Positions 44,559-55,180 of a stretch of DNA of 55,180 nt are shown here, piece after piece (position 1 is the stretch's first letter; the number at the start of each line of letters is the position of its first letter). The notes beneath the pieces were generated by a model, which did no database searches, was not told the DNA's origin, and was given only the letters and a program-made list of their open reading frames with translations. The stretch is from positions 1 to 55,180 of the forward strand of contig BCKE01000031.1 in assembly GCA_001600495.1 (NCBI GenBank), given 5' to 3'. This stretch comes from Pilasporangium apinafurcum. Its lineage: Eukaryota > Oomycota > Peronosporomycetes > Pythiales > Pythiaceae. Both the position numbers and the translations under genes were made by a program.

Positions 44559-46250
44559 ATGGAGAAGAAGGTGGCGCTGTTCAACGCGCTGGCGTGGATG
44601 GAAGGCATGAAGGACCAGAGTGATGTCAAGGCCGAGAATATCGATGTTGGCATCCAATGCTTAACGTATGTTGCTTGTTGTATTGAATTCATAAAGTAAT
44701 TTGATTGGTGAGAAAACATTGATTACATATGGCATACAACATATTCATAGTGAAGCCTTTGATGTAAACTTGCAAGATGCCGAGCAGAAACGCACATATG
44801 CCGTGAATGGGTCGAAATCTTTCGAAGAGATTTTTGCGGCGGGTCTGAAGGCTCTTTCGCTAGAAGTTGGGACGGTAAGATGGCGATTTCATTTGTTTGG
44901 TACTTTATTACAAGATTGTCATGTGCTTAGAGAAATGCTTGTATATATTGAAGCCGCATGCCACCGCTACAGATGATTTCATTGATCAGGACCCTGTTGT
45001 GTTGAAGAGTGCGTGCACTATGATATCATAATAGGTGGATACGATAATGGAGTATAAACTGACTTATGCCATGCTTAAATAGATCCTGATCTGTGGAAGA
45101 AGTGGGTGGCGAAATTGGAAGACAAAGGCTTTTTCAATGGCACTCCAGCTGGAACTGAGGGTCATTTGGCACGAATGAAGAAGGCGTTGGCCAAGTTTAA
45201 AGAAAAATTTGGAGACCTGAAGTCTGCACCGGTGCGTATTAGGAATTCGTATGAGTCGAGAAGAAGCCATGCTGACCTTTTTCTTTGTAGCCTGCGCTTA
45301 CAAAGGCTGAAAAGGAAGCTAAGGCTGAAGATCTCAAGGTTAAGGGAAATGCAGCATTGAATGGGGGAAACCATCAACTTGCTGCAGACTATTACACAGA
45401 GGCTATCAGCATGTCTCCGGATGGCCCAAGCTCTCACATTTATTACGCAAATCTCGCGGCTGCATTGATGTACTTGGGCAAGTACAGTGAAGTGATTGAT
45501 GAGTGTGAAAAAGCGATTGCATTGAAACCGTCTTATGTGAAGGCATACTCTCGAATGGGTAACGCTCAGATCCAATTGAAAGACTTTCAAGGTGCCATTG
45601 ACTCGTTCCGTCGAGGCTTAGAGGTCGACAGCACAAATGCTGCATGTAAAGAAGGTCTCGCCGAAGCAGAACGCAAGCTTCGTCGGCCTCAGGCTGCTTC
45701 TTCCTCAAGAGCACCTGTTAGTAGTGGCTCCGGCGCTGGTGCTGGTGCAGGCGGGATGCCGGATCTGAGTGGCCTTGCCAGCATGCTTGGTGGTGGAGGT
45801 GATGGTCTTGCGAATCTTATGAATAATCCAGCATTGCAACAAATGGCCTCTAGTATGATGCAGAATCCGGCAATGATGCAAATGTACGTTGAGCTAGTCG
45901 TTTGTATATGAGGCTTGGTATGAGTATATGCTAATAATATTGTTCTACTGTTATGTAGGGCTCAGAATATGATGCAAAATCCGGAAATGCTGAGTAGCAT
46001 GATGTCTAACCTCGGTGGTATGGGTGGTGGCGGTAGTGAGAGTGCTCCACCCGCATCAGGAGGTGGTGGTGGCATGCCTGACATAAGTCAGTTGATGAAC
46101 AGCCCCGAGCTCGCCGCAGCGCGATCCGATCCAGATCTACAAGATTTCTTCCGTGATGTGGACACCCAAGGTCCATCGGCTGCCATGCGTCACATGTCAA
46201 ACCCCAAAGTGTCGCAACTTATTCAGAATATGATGTCGAGGATGCAGTGA
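44559..46250 (+). CDS. small glutamine-rich TPR co-chaperone (SGT/SGTA)
   Basis: Six exons, 44559-44665, 44751-44874, 44954-45008, 45083-45231, 45291-45883 and 45959-46250, join in frame to give 439 aa. The N-terminal dimerisation domain is in exons 1-2 (FNALAWMEGMKDQ, NIDVGIQCL). Exon 5 carries three TPR repeats (KVKGNAALNGGNHQLAADYY, YANLAAALMYLGKYSEVIDE, AYSRMGNAQIQLKDFQGAID). The C-terminus has Gly-rich and Met/Gln/Asn-rich segments with NPEMLSSMMSN and DLQDFFRDVDTQGP, a STI1/DP-like ending. SGT hands tail-anchored proteins to the GET pathway and interacts with HSP70/HSP90 and BAG6-type factors in the cytosol. A segment between the N-terminal domain and the TPRs (DLWKKWVAKLED) looks like an unusual insertion. 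The gene is convergent with p32. Confidence 0.93.
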
Positions 46251-46393
46251 TAGATTTGGATCAGTGATGATATGATCAGTTTGTTAGCTTTGGTGGTACG
46301 AAAGCAAACAATGGAATAAGCAATTTGCTGTGAGTTGTACATGCTGTTTGCGTGTTTGCATTATTTTTGTTTTGGGGGTGTGTACTCATCTAT

Positions 46394-47238
46394 TTAGTGT
46401 TTGACAAACTTGGCGGCGCTCTCCAAGAACGACAAGTACTCGCGTTGCTCCTTCAAATCTGCATACTGCGTAATAAACTGCGCCAACTCATCGTCAATCT
46501 TGCGGTCTGCCAGATAGCTGTAGAATTTTTCTTGCACATCCAATTCGAGATCGACAAAATTAGGGCCAAAGTACAAGTTCTCTTTCTCAGCATCATCCTT
46601 CACATCCTCCAAGAAACGCACACGCTCCACGGTCAAATTGCTGCTAGCAACGCATTCGAATTGCAGACCTTGGTTGTCACGCGTCACGTCAGCAACAAAA
46701 CGAATGCCAGGCAATTCATCTTCGCCCTCGGCTTCCTCGTCTTCCTCATCATAGGCAGCAGGCTCTTCTTCGTCCCCGTCTTCGCCCATGTATTCTTCTT
46801 CGAGCTCCACCACATCCTGAGCATCAAACTTGATGCGAATCGAGTCGCCACCAACTTGGCCTTCTAGCACCACTTCCATGTTGCGCGGCGTTTCCTTCAA
46901 GCTGAACACCTCAGTCACCTTAGCCTGCAGCTCCTCCAACTCTTCGCCTTCGAAGCAGTTGCCCTTCTCTTCCTCAATCTCACGCTATGTGTTTCATACA
47001 TCAACAACAGTAAGGCAATGATCGCAAGTTATTATGCAAGGTATCCGACAAACCCACAAAGCAATTACATTAGCAACCATGTTACCTTTAATAACGACGT
47101 CAACGACGACTTTTCGCGCGTTTGCACAGCACGAAGCACATGCGTGGTACTTGGTGCACATACACCGCGAGCCACTGCAGCCACAGGGGCTCTCTTCACG
47201 ACAGCCAAGGAGGCAGCACGAGCGACACGAGCAAGCAT
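46394..47238 (-). CDS. mitochondrial p32/MAM33 family acidic protein (C1QBP-like)
   Basis: Two exons, 47086-47238 and 46394-46984, join in phase 0 to give 247 aa. Exon 1 encodes an Arg/Ala/Ser/Val-rich, acid-free N-terminus (MLARVARAASLAVVKRAPVA), a good mitochondrial presequence. Exon 2 has a Glu-rich start with GNCFEG, a long acidic loop (EEEYMGEDGDEEEP and following) and the C-terminal helix YADLKEQREYLSFLESAAKF. The trimeric doughnut-shaped p32 proteins are mitochondrial matrix factors linked to mitoribosome assembly and RNA binding; this is family knowledge. The intron is 101 nt (GTAACA donor). Confidence 0.92.
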
Positions 47239-48066
47239 CTTGTTTTCGTTGATTGACTGTTCCGTGGAATCAATCAAGTCGTGTAGTGGTCGAATCCTAA
47301 CATGTTAGGATCGCTAGCGTCCGAGCCACAAAAACTACGGTCGTGGATTGGCTTAAATTATAATTTTGTGAAATATAACTGGCTGAAATAGCTGTAAAAA
47401 TCGAGATTCTGGAATCTCTGGATGAAAAACCTTGAGAGAGAGAGGTTTTGAACGACTTGAAGAGCTAGCTACACCAGCAAATCTCCACAAGGGAATGTGC
47501 AAACTGGAAATGAAGAGTGCAAGCGTATTCATCGTGGCATGGATGCAGCTCTCTCTCTTCGCAAGTCTTCGAGGTGTTACCTGTTAAAGTTGGTCAGCTT
47601 TGTTTCATTCATTTGCTTGTTATGTTACCTGTGCTGTAAGGTTGTGTAGAGATTGATGGAATGAGATGGATAGACAGACGGCGAGGACGACAAATGTCAA
47701 TCATCTGTCTTGAAGCACACGAACTCTTGCTACTTCCTTAAGCAATAATCCGTTTGAAAAGTAGGAGATGGGACGTTGAAGAAATATGGTTTGCCTTCTC
47801 TCTACTTGCATTCATGTGTAGGCGCTGCATTTATCCAACTCGTTGCACTGAAGGTGATAGGATGATAGAAATGACTCTTTCATTTAAAGGCTGAAGAAGC
47901 TGTCGATGAAGCTCAACCAGACATTCGCTTCTAGATTGTGAAAGACACATATAGCTGTTAAGCGGAGAGCAAGAGTATATTCGTGTGCATCTATGTGAGA
48001 CAAGAGTATAAAAGGCGAAGCTGAGCCATCTGTTAATCCATCGATCTCATCGGTTGACTAGCAGTG
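47239..48066. other. intergenic, nothing recognised
   Basis: About 830 bp upstream of p32 and downstream of the METTL23-like gene, both minus strand. It contains a TATAAAAG at about 48007, some 50 bases from the end of the next gene. No coding motif is seen. Confidence 0.5.
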
Positions 48067-49098
48067 TCATCCCTTTTGGGCTGTGATCTCATACAAATAG
48101 ACGCTGTCAAACTCTTTGATATACTTCATAACCAATGTTCCATCCTTTTCGTCGTTCTTTTCATTTCCGAGAGGCATGTAGAGGTTTTTATCGATAGATC
48201 TCGCACTCATTCCCCATCGATATAATAATGGAGCGATGGTACGATTGAGACTACAGCAAACAGACAAAAAGGATAGATGTTTTTGCTTCTTTAGCATACT
48301 CAGCGCAGTGATATCTCACCTTCGCAGCTGGTACGTGACGTAGAATTTGCATTTTGTTTGACAGCGGAACACCATGGCAACTGTCGCCAACACTTTTTCA
48401 AAGTCTACATTGCCACAATTTTGTAAGGATGCCACTTCAACGACAGCAATTAAAATAGAAGGAGAACATATCGCTTTATCCTACCTTCCGATTGGTAGAA
48501 GCAGTCCGCAGCGAGTAGCACATCTACAGAGCTAAAGATCTCCATCAACTTGGCAGTGCATATCACTTGGCCCCAATCCAATGGAAGAAAAAATGCCAGT
48601 CCCTCCAACGCGTTGAGTCGGATATTCGCTTCAACATTTCGTTGAATGTCGACTGCATCCGATCGATCTGTAAGGTACACCTACCACAATACATTATCGA
48701 AAGAGTGAAATGAGGTCACGCACTATAAATTGGGAGTTTGAGCCCATCTGTACCTTTTTGGCAACTCCGCTCCGCGCGGCTACCAATCCAGGTAGTCCAG
48801 TACCACATCCTAATTCCATTACTACTTTGTCCTTTAACAATGTCGAGTGGTAGTGAGCCATAAATTGCGCCAACACTAGCGCCGATGGCCACATGAATAA
48901 GCCGTAGTGCTTGTCGTGTGTGTCATTGGCACGATCCAGCTCCTGGATGAGTTCCACCAGATGCACCTCCACAGTGGGTGGTTCGCCATGTACACGACGT
49001 CGCTTCTTCGTTTGAGTCTCTTTCTGCGCCTGGTTTCGGCTGGCAGCATCATGCGTATGCACCGGAAAGCGTAGCGTTTGGTGTCGTGGTGTTTCCAT
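48067..49098 (-). CDS. METTL23-like class I methyltransferase
   Basis: Four exons, 48754-49098, 48485-48680, 48320-48434 and 48067-48250, join in frame to give 279 aa. A basic Lys/Arg-rich stretch (residues about 28-42) is followed by YGLFMWPSALVLAQFM and the SAM-binding motif I ELGCGTGLPGLVAARSG. Exon 2 starts with VYLTDRSD, the acidic post-I residue, and contains VDVLLAADCFYQSE. Exon 3 has FEKVLATVAMV and FYVTYQLRS, and exon 4 has LLYRWGMSARSI. This set and order match METTL23 of methyltransferase family 16, which in animals modifies histone H3 Arg17; the substrate here is unknown. The basic segment could be a nuclear localisation signal. The ATG at 49098 is the first in frame. Confidence 0.85.
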
Positions 49099-50194
49099 TT
49101 TTGTATTCACTTTTTGTCCAACAGCCCCATTATTTATGGATAATATCCAAAATTTCTAAAAATATATATTACAATACAAGTAATTACTTAAATAACGCTA
49201 TCCGCATTTCTCCTATCGGTAGGATACGCTTTGACGTGCTTTTTGAAGCGAAGCGATCCATATCGATAGACAGAAACTTGTTTCCAATTCTCCGTAATGG
49301 CCTCGCTTCTTTTCAAGAACGGATGCAAGGCGATGATGGTGCATGCTCGAGGAGATCGAGTGCGTAGGAAACGAAAGTGCTTGACCAGAAGGCGTGGCGC
49401 AGCAGTATCGATGCGAAAGGAAGGCAAACATCACACATACGACTGTGAGGAACAGTATACAACAAAGACTTGTTCTCAGAGCCCAGGTGTCGGAGATATC
49501 TGCTCCGCGGTTGTCTGGTCTTAAGTAACTTTTGCTAATCATGTCAGATCCAAACAACAGAACAGGAGCTCCTCCCTGAAGTACTTTGGTATCTCATATG
49601 ATCTTTTGAGGTTTAGGAACCAAAGAAAAAAGTTGGGAACTGTAGCCATATTGAGCAGCGCTCTCCTCACATCAATCCCGTTGAATGATGCGGTGTCTAT
49701 TTCTATCAGCATTTTGGAAAATATTCGTTATTTTCCAGTGACAAGCACATCGCGTGCAGATGAAGCATCAGCAAGAATAGATAAAGGCTTCTAAACAAAT
49801 CGACAAGCAGGTTGGCATGCGGTCTGAACCCGCGATTCTCAGTGATGATGTCGAGATTCTATTATCGAGCCCCGTCATCTCCGACTACTTTGGTAGTGAG
49901 CCATGTCCACGGCATCTACACGCGAAGGCGGAAAGAAGTTTGAGTCTTGTAAATGCTGATAACGATAACCAATCGACTTGTCATGAGAGATTGCAAAAAC
50001 GTCCGGAACGGCCAACTCCCACGGCACGAGAGAAGCAACTCGAGTATCTCGAATATTCATATATACTTGTCCTTGTTTGGATATCTGTATACTACTTGCT
50101 AAGATTATGTGCCCAGTAAAGAGCGATTGGTTTTATAGCATTGAACCGTTACATATGTTTTGCGCTGCCTTTTGCCAAGTTCGAGCATCTCTGT
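49099..50194 (+). CDS. candidate small tail-anchored protein gene, structure uncertain
   Basis: The clearest part is 49817-50119, which encodes 100 aa starting MRSEPAILSDDVEILLSSPV. It is polar and charged, then ends in a single hydrophobic stretch (YILVLVWISVYYLLRL) four residues from the stop, so a tail-anchored topology is likely. Just upstream an open frame ending at 49794 has coding-like sequence (ALLTSIPLNDAVSISISILE). Joining its ENIRYFP to VGMRSEP by a GT-AG intron (about 49739-49810) keeps frame. If so, the gene has at least two exons and its true start is not fixed. No family is recognised. The rest of the interval (49099-49600) shows nothing convincing. Confidence 0.4.
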
Positions 50195-53100
50195 TCACCG
50201 CGATAACAATAATCGTTGTATCTGTTGCTGGAGAAAATCTATTGCTGCACTGAATTGATCTGTCCCCAATGCTCCACCTATTGCACTGTGTAAACTCTTC
50301 AATTGCTCATGGTCTAACACGCTGATAGCATGAGTAGTGCCTTTGTCCGATTCTTGTTCATAGATCAGCGTATCATTTACAGCAGCACCTTGTCGTATAG
50401 TGTGCAGTTTATCTGCCACATCAATAGGATCATCGTTTACTCCGTCCTGGTCGTCCCAATCATCCCATGTCGATGGCTCTGTAACTTCTATGTTTTCAGT
50501 TTGGTCTTCATTGGCGCCCCCATTATTCTGATTGCCAGCCAGCTCAATGATTTTAGAGACGAAATAATCTCCTTCTCGTTGCTTTTCGTATCGCATTTTC
50601 CACATCAGCACGTTGAGTTCTAAAACACTCTCGTATTCTGTATCCATCAATCTATATCTGCTATTCGTCGAGACCCCAGCCTCCAAGTATTTGGAAATAA
50701 ATAACATCTCTCCCATTTCCTCATCGTCGGTCATATCATCAGGTACAAAAGTGAGTAGAATGGAGAGACTCCTTCGTAACTGGGATTGAGCCTCAGATTT
50801 ACTGACTGTGATCCATCGAAACATGTCGTTCGTAGCTAACCACGCCAGCAGGACCCTCTCCAGCATCAACCAGCGTAACTTGTTTGAGCTGTCGTCAGTC
50901 TGCATACTACCTACAGCACTTGAGCACAAAGAAGGCTGTAGAGTTCTCAAAGCGGCCGCAACAGCCGGAAGCATTCGCACGAGGCTTATACTCAATTGTC
51001 GATCAATGGAACTATCTGATGCATCACTTGACTTCCCGATCGTCGTTATTTGCACATCAGGCTGCAAGTGTTGGTGAACAATTTTCAACGCCTCATCCAA
51101 TAAGTTTGTCGATTTTTCAGGTGCTTGCGAGGAGAAACAGCTCAAAAATCCCATTATCATCGCTTCTACTTGTACTACTGTTGTTTCTGCGTCCGCGGCA
51201 CTAGCTGGTTGCCGTTCATTTCCAATGAAAAGAACGGTATTCCATACATGCTGCTGCCCAGAAGCAATCTTCGCTTGGGTTGAAGGGTCCACATTTGATT
51301 TCGTAGTGGCTGCATATTCTTCAACAAAGCGTAGATGCAGCAGTAGAAACTTTATGCAAGACCAACGCCACTTGGGTTCGTATAAATTATTCTCTAATTC
51401 GTTTACGCACAGAAACTCCAGTTGATCGAGCCAGATATACAATCGCATGATCCCTGGAAGCACTTGGGCAGAGATACGACGCAATTCAAACTGATTCGAG
51501 AGAAATCCAACTCTAGTCTGCTCTAGCCATCCACTCAGCACGCGCTGCCAGAATAGATATTGATTACCTGAAGGCTCGATAGTTCGAGTCGTCGCAATCC
51601 ACTTGCTTCCTGCGTGAACCAATGACTTTTCCTCCCTTAGCTCGTTGGGAGTATGGTCCAACTTCAATAAATCCTCTAACTCTTCGTCATCCATTGTCCA
51701 CGATGCATGCTGAATTTGATTATGAGCCCACAAATATTCGGTTGACCCTTTGCATTTCCGTCGCTCGTTACGACCGGAATCGCTTATATTCAGCATCTCG
51801 CTCCCATAATCCCGATAGAGAAGATCCTTTCCCAGCAGATTTACCAGTAAATCAATCCCAAGTAACCTTCCTTCTCGCTGTTGCCAACAGAAACGATCGT
51901 CATCACCTTCATCACGCTTTCTGCTCATTGAAAGTAATATTTGCACCAACAGCTCTAATGCAGCATGAAAATGGCGATCAGATTGTCTTTGAAGACTCAA
52001 TTTGGCCAAGGATAGCACCACACCACTACTCTTCTGTCGGACACTTGACGCAATATGCATCACATACCGCTCCAGCGTTGGAAAAATGAACTTCCAGTGC
52101 TTCACCAGAAATGTTGATGGCAAACATGGTGCAAGCTTTGCAAGCACATCCAGCAACCCTTCTGCTTCAAATGCATCAAGCAATTCGACTTGAGCATCGT
52201 TGTCTTTCATCTTATTCAGTTTACTCATGACTTCCTGAAAGATCAACAGTTGAGTCGATTCTTCACAGAGATCCACGTATGCTACAAAACACTGTGCGGC
52301 GTACTCACGAAGCGTAAGCTGGTCGTGTTTAAGACACTGATAAAGCACGGATTTTAGTGACTGGACGAGTGGACGAGGAAGATGCTTTAGTGAACGGTGG
52401 AAGGACCCAAGATGATAAACAATCGGCCGTTGATCTCCGCCAAAAGCCCCTCTTATATCATTCACGACTGTTGTCTCACTTGATTTAAGGTTAGTTAGTT
52501 GCTGACACTCTGTCTTTTCAACCGCTCGAAGAAAGCACAACATTGCAAGAAGTGCTCCTTCGCGTTCAGTCCATTCCGTTGTGTGGGTTATCTTGTGATT
52601 CATACTCAGAGTGCCCATTGCAATTCGCAAGAGTTGATCCAGGAAGGAGTCGATTGGCTCCATTCCTGGCAACTGGAGTATGATGTCAGTAGCTGCTTTT
52701 GCACATTCTTTTCGAACAGCTGACCACAAGTCGGTGATCCCAAGCATCAGTAGTCGACAGCACTCTAAGTAAAACTTTGGTTCTCGCACGGTTGATGATT
52801 GAGACAGAGCAATTTTCTGTGGATAATTGCTCGCCACGGCCAGCCTTTCTAATTCATGGAATCCTGCTGCTTTCATGCGGATCGAATATTGGATCAAGTT
52901 AAAAACAAATCGAAACACATCCCGACGCACTCGAGGTTCTTGTAGGCACTCAATAACGTGAGCAATCGAGGAAATGCTCTCATCATCCCAATCTGCTTCC
53001 CGGATTTGGCTGTGGTACCATCATTAGCACAATTCATTACCACAATACGAACTCAAATCCTACTTACATGAGTATATCATTAATGTATCCATCTTCGCTT

Positions 53101-53444
53101 CCAGCAGTTCCATTTTCCCATTGCAACATAAAAGACGGAAAGGCGTCGATCTCCTTCTTAAAAACAGTCGTCAGCATCATCCCTTTTGCAAACTTCTTGA
53201 TCATGCAGAATAGTAGAAAGTCCTCCAGAAGCGAATTGGAGACAGTCACCGTCGCCATCATGGGATTGCTCGTTGAATGCTGCAGCGATGGCTCATGGAG
53301 GAGAATTGGAACCCACTGTTCATGGCACTCGTTCAGGCTCTGAGCAATTAACCGACCCATCTTGCACTGCTCTTCCGGATTGTTGATTGTCAATAGATAC
53401 ATCACGCGCTCCTTGAAAAACGTAAGCTCATCTCTTGACGTCAT
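50195..53444 (-). CDS. 1063-aa helical-repeat (HEAT-like) protein of unknown function
   Basis: Two exons, 53068-53444 and 50195-53009, join in phase 2 to give 1063 aa. ATG at 53444 begins MTSRDELTFFKERVMYLL. Much of the protein is amphipathic alpha-helical, with pairs of helices in a HEAT/ARM-like pattern (for example LECCRLLMLGITDLWSAVRK, LREYAAQCFVAYVDLCEEST, EGRLLGIDLLVNLLGKDL). The C-terminal 120 residues are acidic, with WDDWDDQDGVNDDPID, then a terminal helix (FLQQQIQRLLLS). No catalytic motif or membrane segment is seen. It is probably a cytosolic or nuclear scaffold. I cannot name a family; HEAT-repeat proteins diverge strongly. Confidence 0.75.
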
Positions 53445-53736
53445 TTCGTGGTATATTCAGCAAAAGTCGTGATTGGCCGGACTTGCCGCATACCATGACT
53501 GCGATCTTTTAGGTGCTATCTTATTTAGGAACAAACTCCCAAAAAAGTGTAAATTACAGTTTACATCCGTAATTTTTGAAATAATGATAAAACGGATATT
53601 TTGAAGGTATTCTATGTAATATTACGTTTTAATCTTTATTCCCCACATCATTTGTACAACACGTTGTACAGATCAATTAGTTGAAATTACTCGGATTAAC
53701 GCACCAAATTTACTCCTCATGCTATTCAGAGTCGAT

Positions 53737-54257
53737 TTAGCTGTATTTATACGAACTAAGATGGATGTTATAGCAATCTCGCCCAGTTTGGATACCACAA
53801 ATGGCGTAAAATGAGTCATCCACCGGGTTAGAATATGTACAACAGAAGAATGACGCTCTCGACCCGCAGATTTTGCAGCGATGTAGAGCTCGCTTATTTG
53901 TGTTACGTATGTCTTGATATTGAGATAGAGCCCCCAATCCTTGTAGCATATCCAGACCATCCTACATTCATTGCATCATATAGTTAGATCGATAAAATAT
54001 GGGCGTGCAAGAGCTTTGGAGTACTTACTGAATCCATTTCTTCGGCCTCAGTGCTGCTCTGGCGCGATCTTTTCGACTTTTTTTCAATGAAATCGTTAAA
54101 AATGAGCTGATGAGCGACTTTTGATGTGAACACAGCAAAATCATCGATATCCTCACTACAGGTTTGAATCTCGTGATAGCGATACACCAGATACGCGTCA
54201 ATTAGAATCATCCCAAGCAGCGTCGAAAAGACTCGATACCACCACGTTTTGCTGTGC
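53737..54257 (-). pseudogene. PiggyBac-like transposase, C-terminal part with zinc finger
   Basis: Exon A (54029-54257) encodes KTWWYRVFSTLLGMILIDAY and KVAHQLIFNDF, the conserved C-terminal part of the DDE_Tnp_1_7 (PiggyBac-type) domain. After an intron of 67 nt (53962-54028, GTAAGT/TAG) exon B (53737-53961) runs from DGLDMLQGLGAL through a Cys-rich finger with CKICG, a CC pair, an AICG and a DCYNIH ending. This is the type of C-terminal ring/ribbon found in PiggyBac transposases. The donor and acceptor keep frame and exon B has no stops, so this part is intact. Upstream, exon A starts after a TTTACAG acceptor, but no 5' coding portion (DNA-binding N-terminus, catalytic Asp residues) can be recognised between 54258 and the window end. 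It may be a 5'-truncated relic or a domesticated gene whose 5' exons I cannot see. Confidence 0.7.
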
Positions 54258-55180
54258 CTGTAAAGATTGAAGACTTTTTATACCTTGACGTCCCTGATTC
54301 GAATCACACAAGTTCATATCAAGCTACATATCTGATATTGTTATGATTTCTACATTTACGAAAGCGTAACTACGAGGTAATCATTGCATGTTTATGTGTA
54401 AGGAAGAATGGTTGGTTCTTAGGCCAATAAGAAATGAATGGTTAGAAAGAAAGAGAGTAGTGCAAGCTAAAACAATAAGCTCGCTTTCTGATTTACTTCA
54501 AAACACCCAAGCTCCTTACACTAGCACAATTGGCGATCGTGTTCCATGAGCTTCACGACACAATTGAGCAAACCGCCATGGCATTTTAATTCGATCACAG
54601 TTTGTATTGGGGTACTACAGTTGATGTCTTCTTTCACCCAAGTCACCAGCACTTGTGTTACTCTAGAAAAATAAACATCTGAGACACTCTTGTCGTCTTG
54701 TGTTTTCGTATGGATGAAGTGGCTAATTTTAATTCCATGAATAAACGATAGATACGGCAGGATCAGTGGTAGGAGCATGTTTGGTATTAAGAAGCGTTAT
54801 CAGACTGTAGAACGATCTTCTTGATACCAGGCAGATCTTTTCAGAGTCGGATCAGCACAGCTTCAATCATAGAAACAGCCGACTCAAGGTCTTATTAGCT
54901 GTCTTCTTTCGAAATGTGGTCAGCATCTATGTGTGATTAACCTAAGTATAATTTTCTGGATAATCGCTAAACACCCATTGATAACATACTACGTAAATGT
55001 AAATAGGCTAGAACTGTAATATTCAGCCAGAGTTCGCAATAGATGCTTATTAAGTTCGAAGGATTCAGACTGAGCGCACTTCACTACACTCGACATATGA
55101 ACCCAGGCTTTCCTAGACTTGAGCTACACACATATAGAGATATAGGGTAGCTTGAGTGGTTGGATGTTCGAATAAAAAAA
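54258..55180. other. right end of window, no gene recognised
   Basis: Contains an open frame of 85 codons on the minus strand (54521-54778) with a hydrophobic start and a VTWVKEDINCSTPIQTVIE segment but no recognisable family. It could be an exon of a gene running off the window or a transposon remnant. The final 300 bases show nothing. Confidence 0.4.

Noticed and set aside
54521-54778. Possible N-terminal exon of the PiggyBac-like gene
   Set aside because: The frame ends in its own stop, has no PiggyBac motif and cannot be joined to the exon at 54257 in frame with obvious splice sites.
1-55180. CRISPR arrays, tRNA or rRNA genes
   Set aside because: No regularly spaced repeats, no tRNA-like box A/box B pairs outside coding exons, and no rRNA-like sequence were noticed by eye; a covariance-model scan was not possible.

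Overview
The window looks like nuclear DNA of an oomycete (stramenopile). Genes are compact, carry several short GT-AG introns (about 35-200 nt), and lie only tens to hundreds of bases apart on both strands. The housekeeping proteins are eukaryotic: eL21, Fip1, GBF1-type Sec7 Arf-GEF, SGT, p32, METTL23, PIH1 and DPH6. The SUT/SLC45-like sugar transporters and decayed Fanzor and PiggyBac-like elements fit an oomycete. An Albugo-like white rust is my best guess, but this is inference and I have no database match.

Positions 1-3000 are a degraded mobile-element island. A 164-bp direct repeat (188-351 and 2837-3000) brackets a DDE transposase tail (IS630/Tc1-mariner type) and a broken Fanzor gene, the eukaryotic TnpB/OMEGA RNA-guided nuclease family. 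Positions 3487-12560 are a sugar-transporter cluster. It holds two full-length 481-aa SUT/SLC45-like genes, apparently identical and in inverted orientation, with identity that stops almost exactly at the coding region. It also holds a third copy with a large internal deletion and a mosaic structure. These genes sit in unusually gene-poor DNA. A fourth, divergent paralogue lies at 28176-29630.

Positions 13186-34397 hold a YggS/PROSC PLP-homeostasis protein, a PIH1-domain protein, ribosomal protein eL21, the polyadenylation factor Fip1, and diphthine-ammonia ligase DPH6. These are followed by a propeller/coiled-coil protein with a disturbed middle, an unknown 261-aa protein, the fourth transporter, a SAP-like glycine-rich protein and a long coiled-coil protein. 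Positions 34518-53444 hold a GBF1/GNOM-type Arf-GEF, a novel 907-aa EF-hand protein, SGT co-chaperone, mitochondrial p32, METTL23-like methyltransferase, a small tail-anchored candidate and a 1063-aa helical-repeat protein. The end of the window (53737-54257) carries the C-terminal half of a PiggyBac-like transposase with its zinc finger and one intron.

Exon joins were worked out by hand from GT/AG sites and frame continuity. Where a total length is given, every join keeps frame. No homology search was run.
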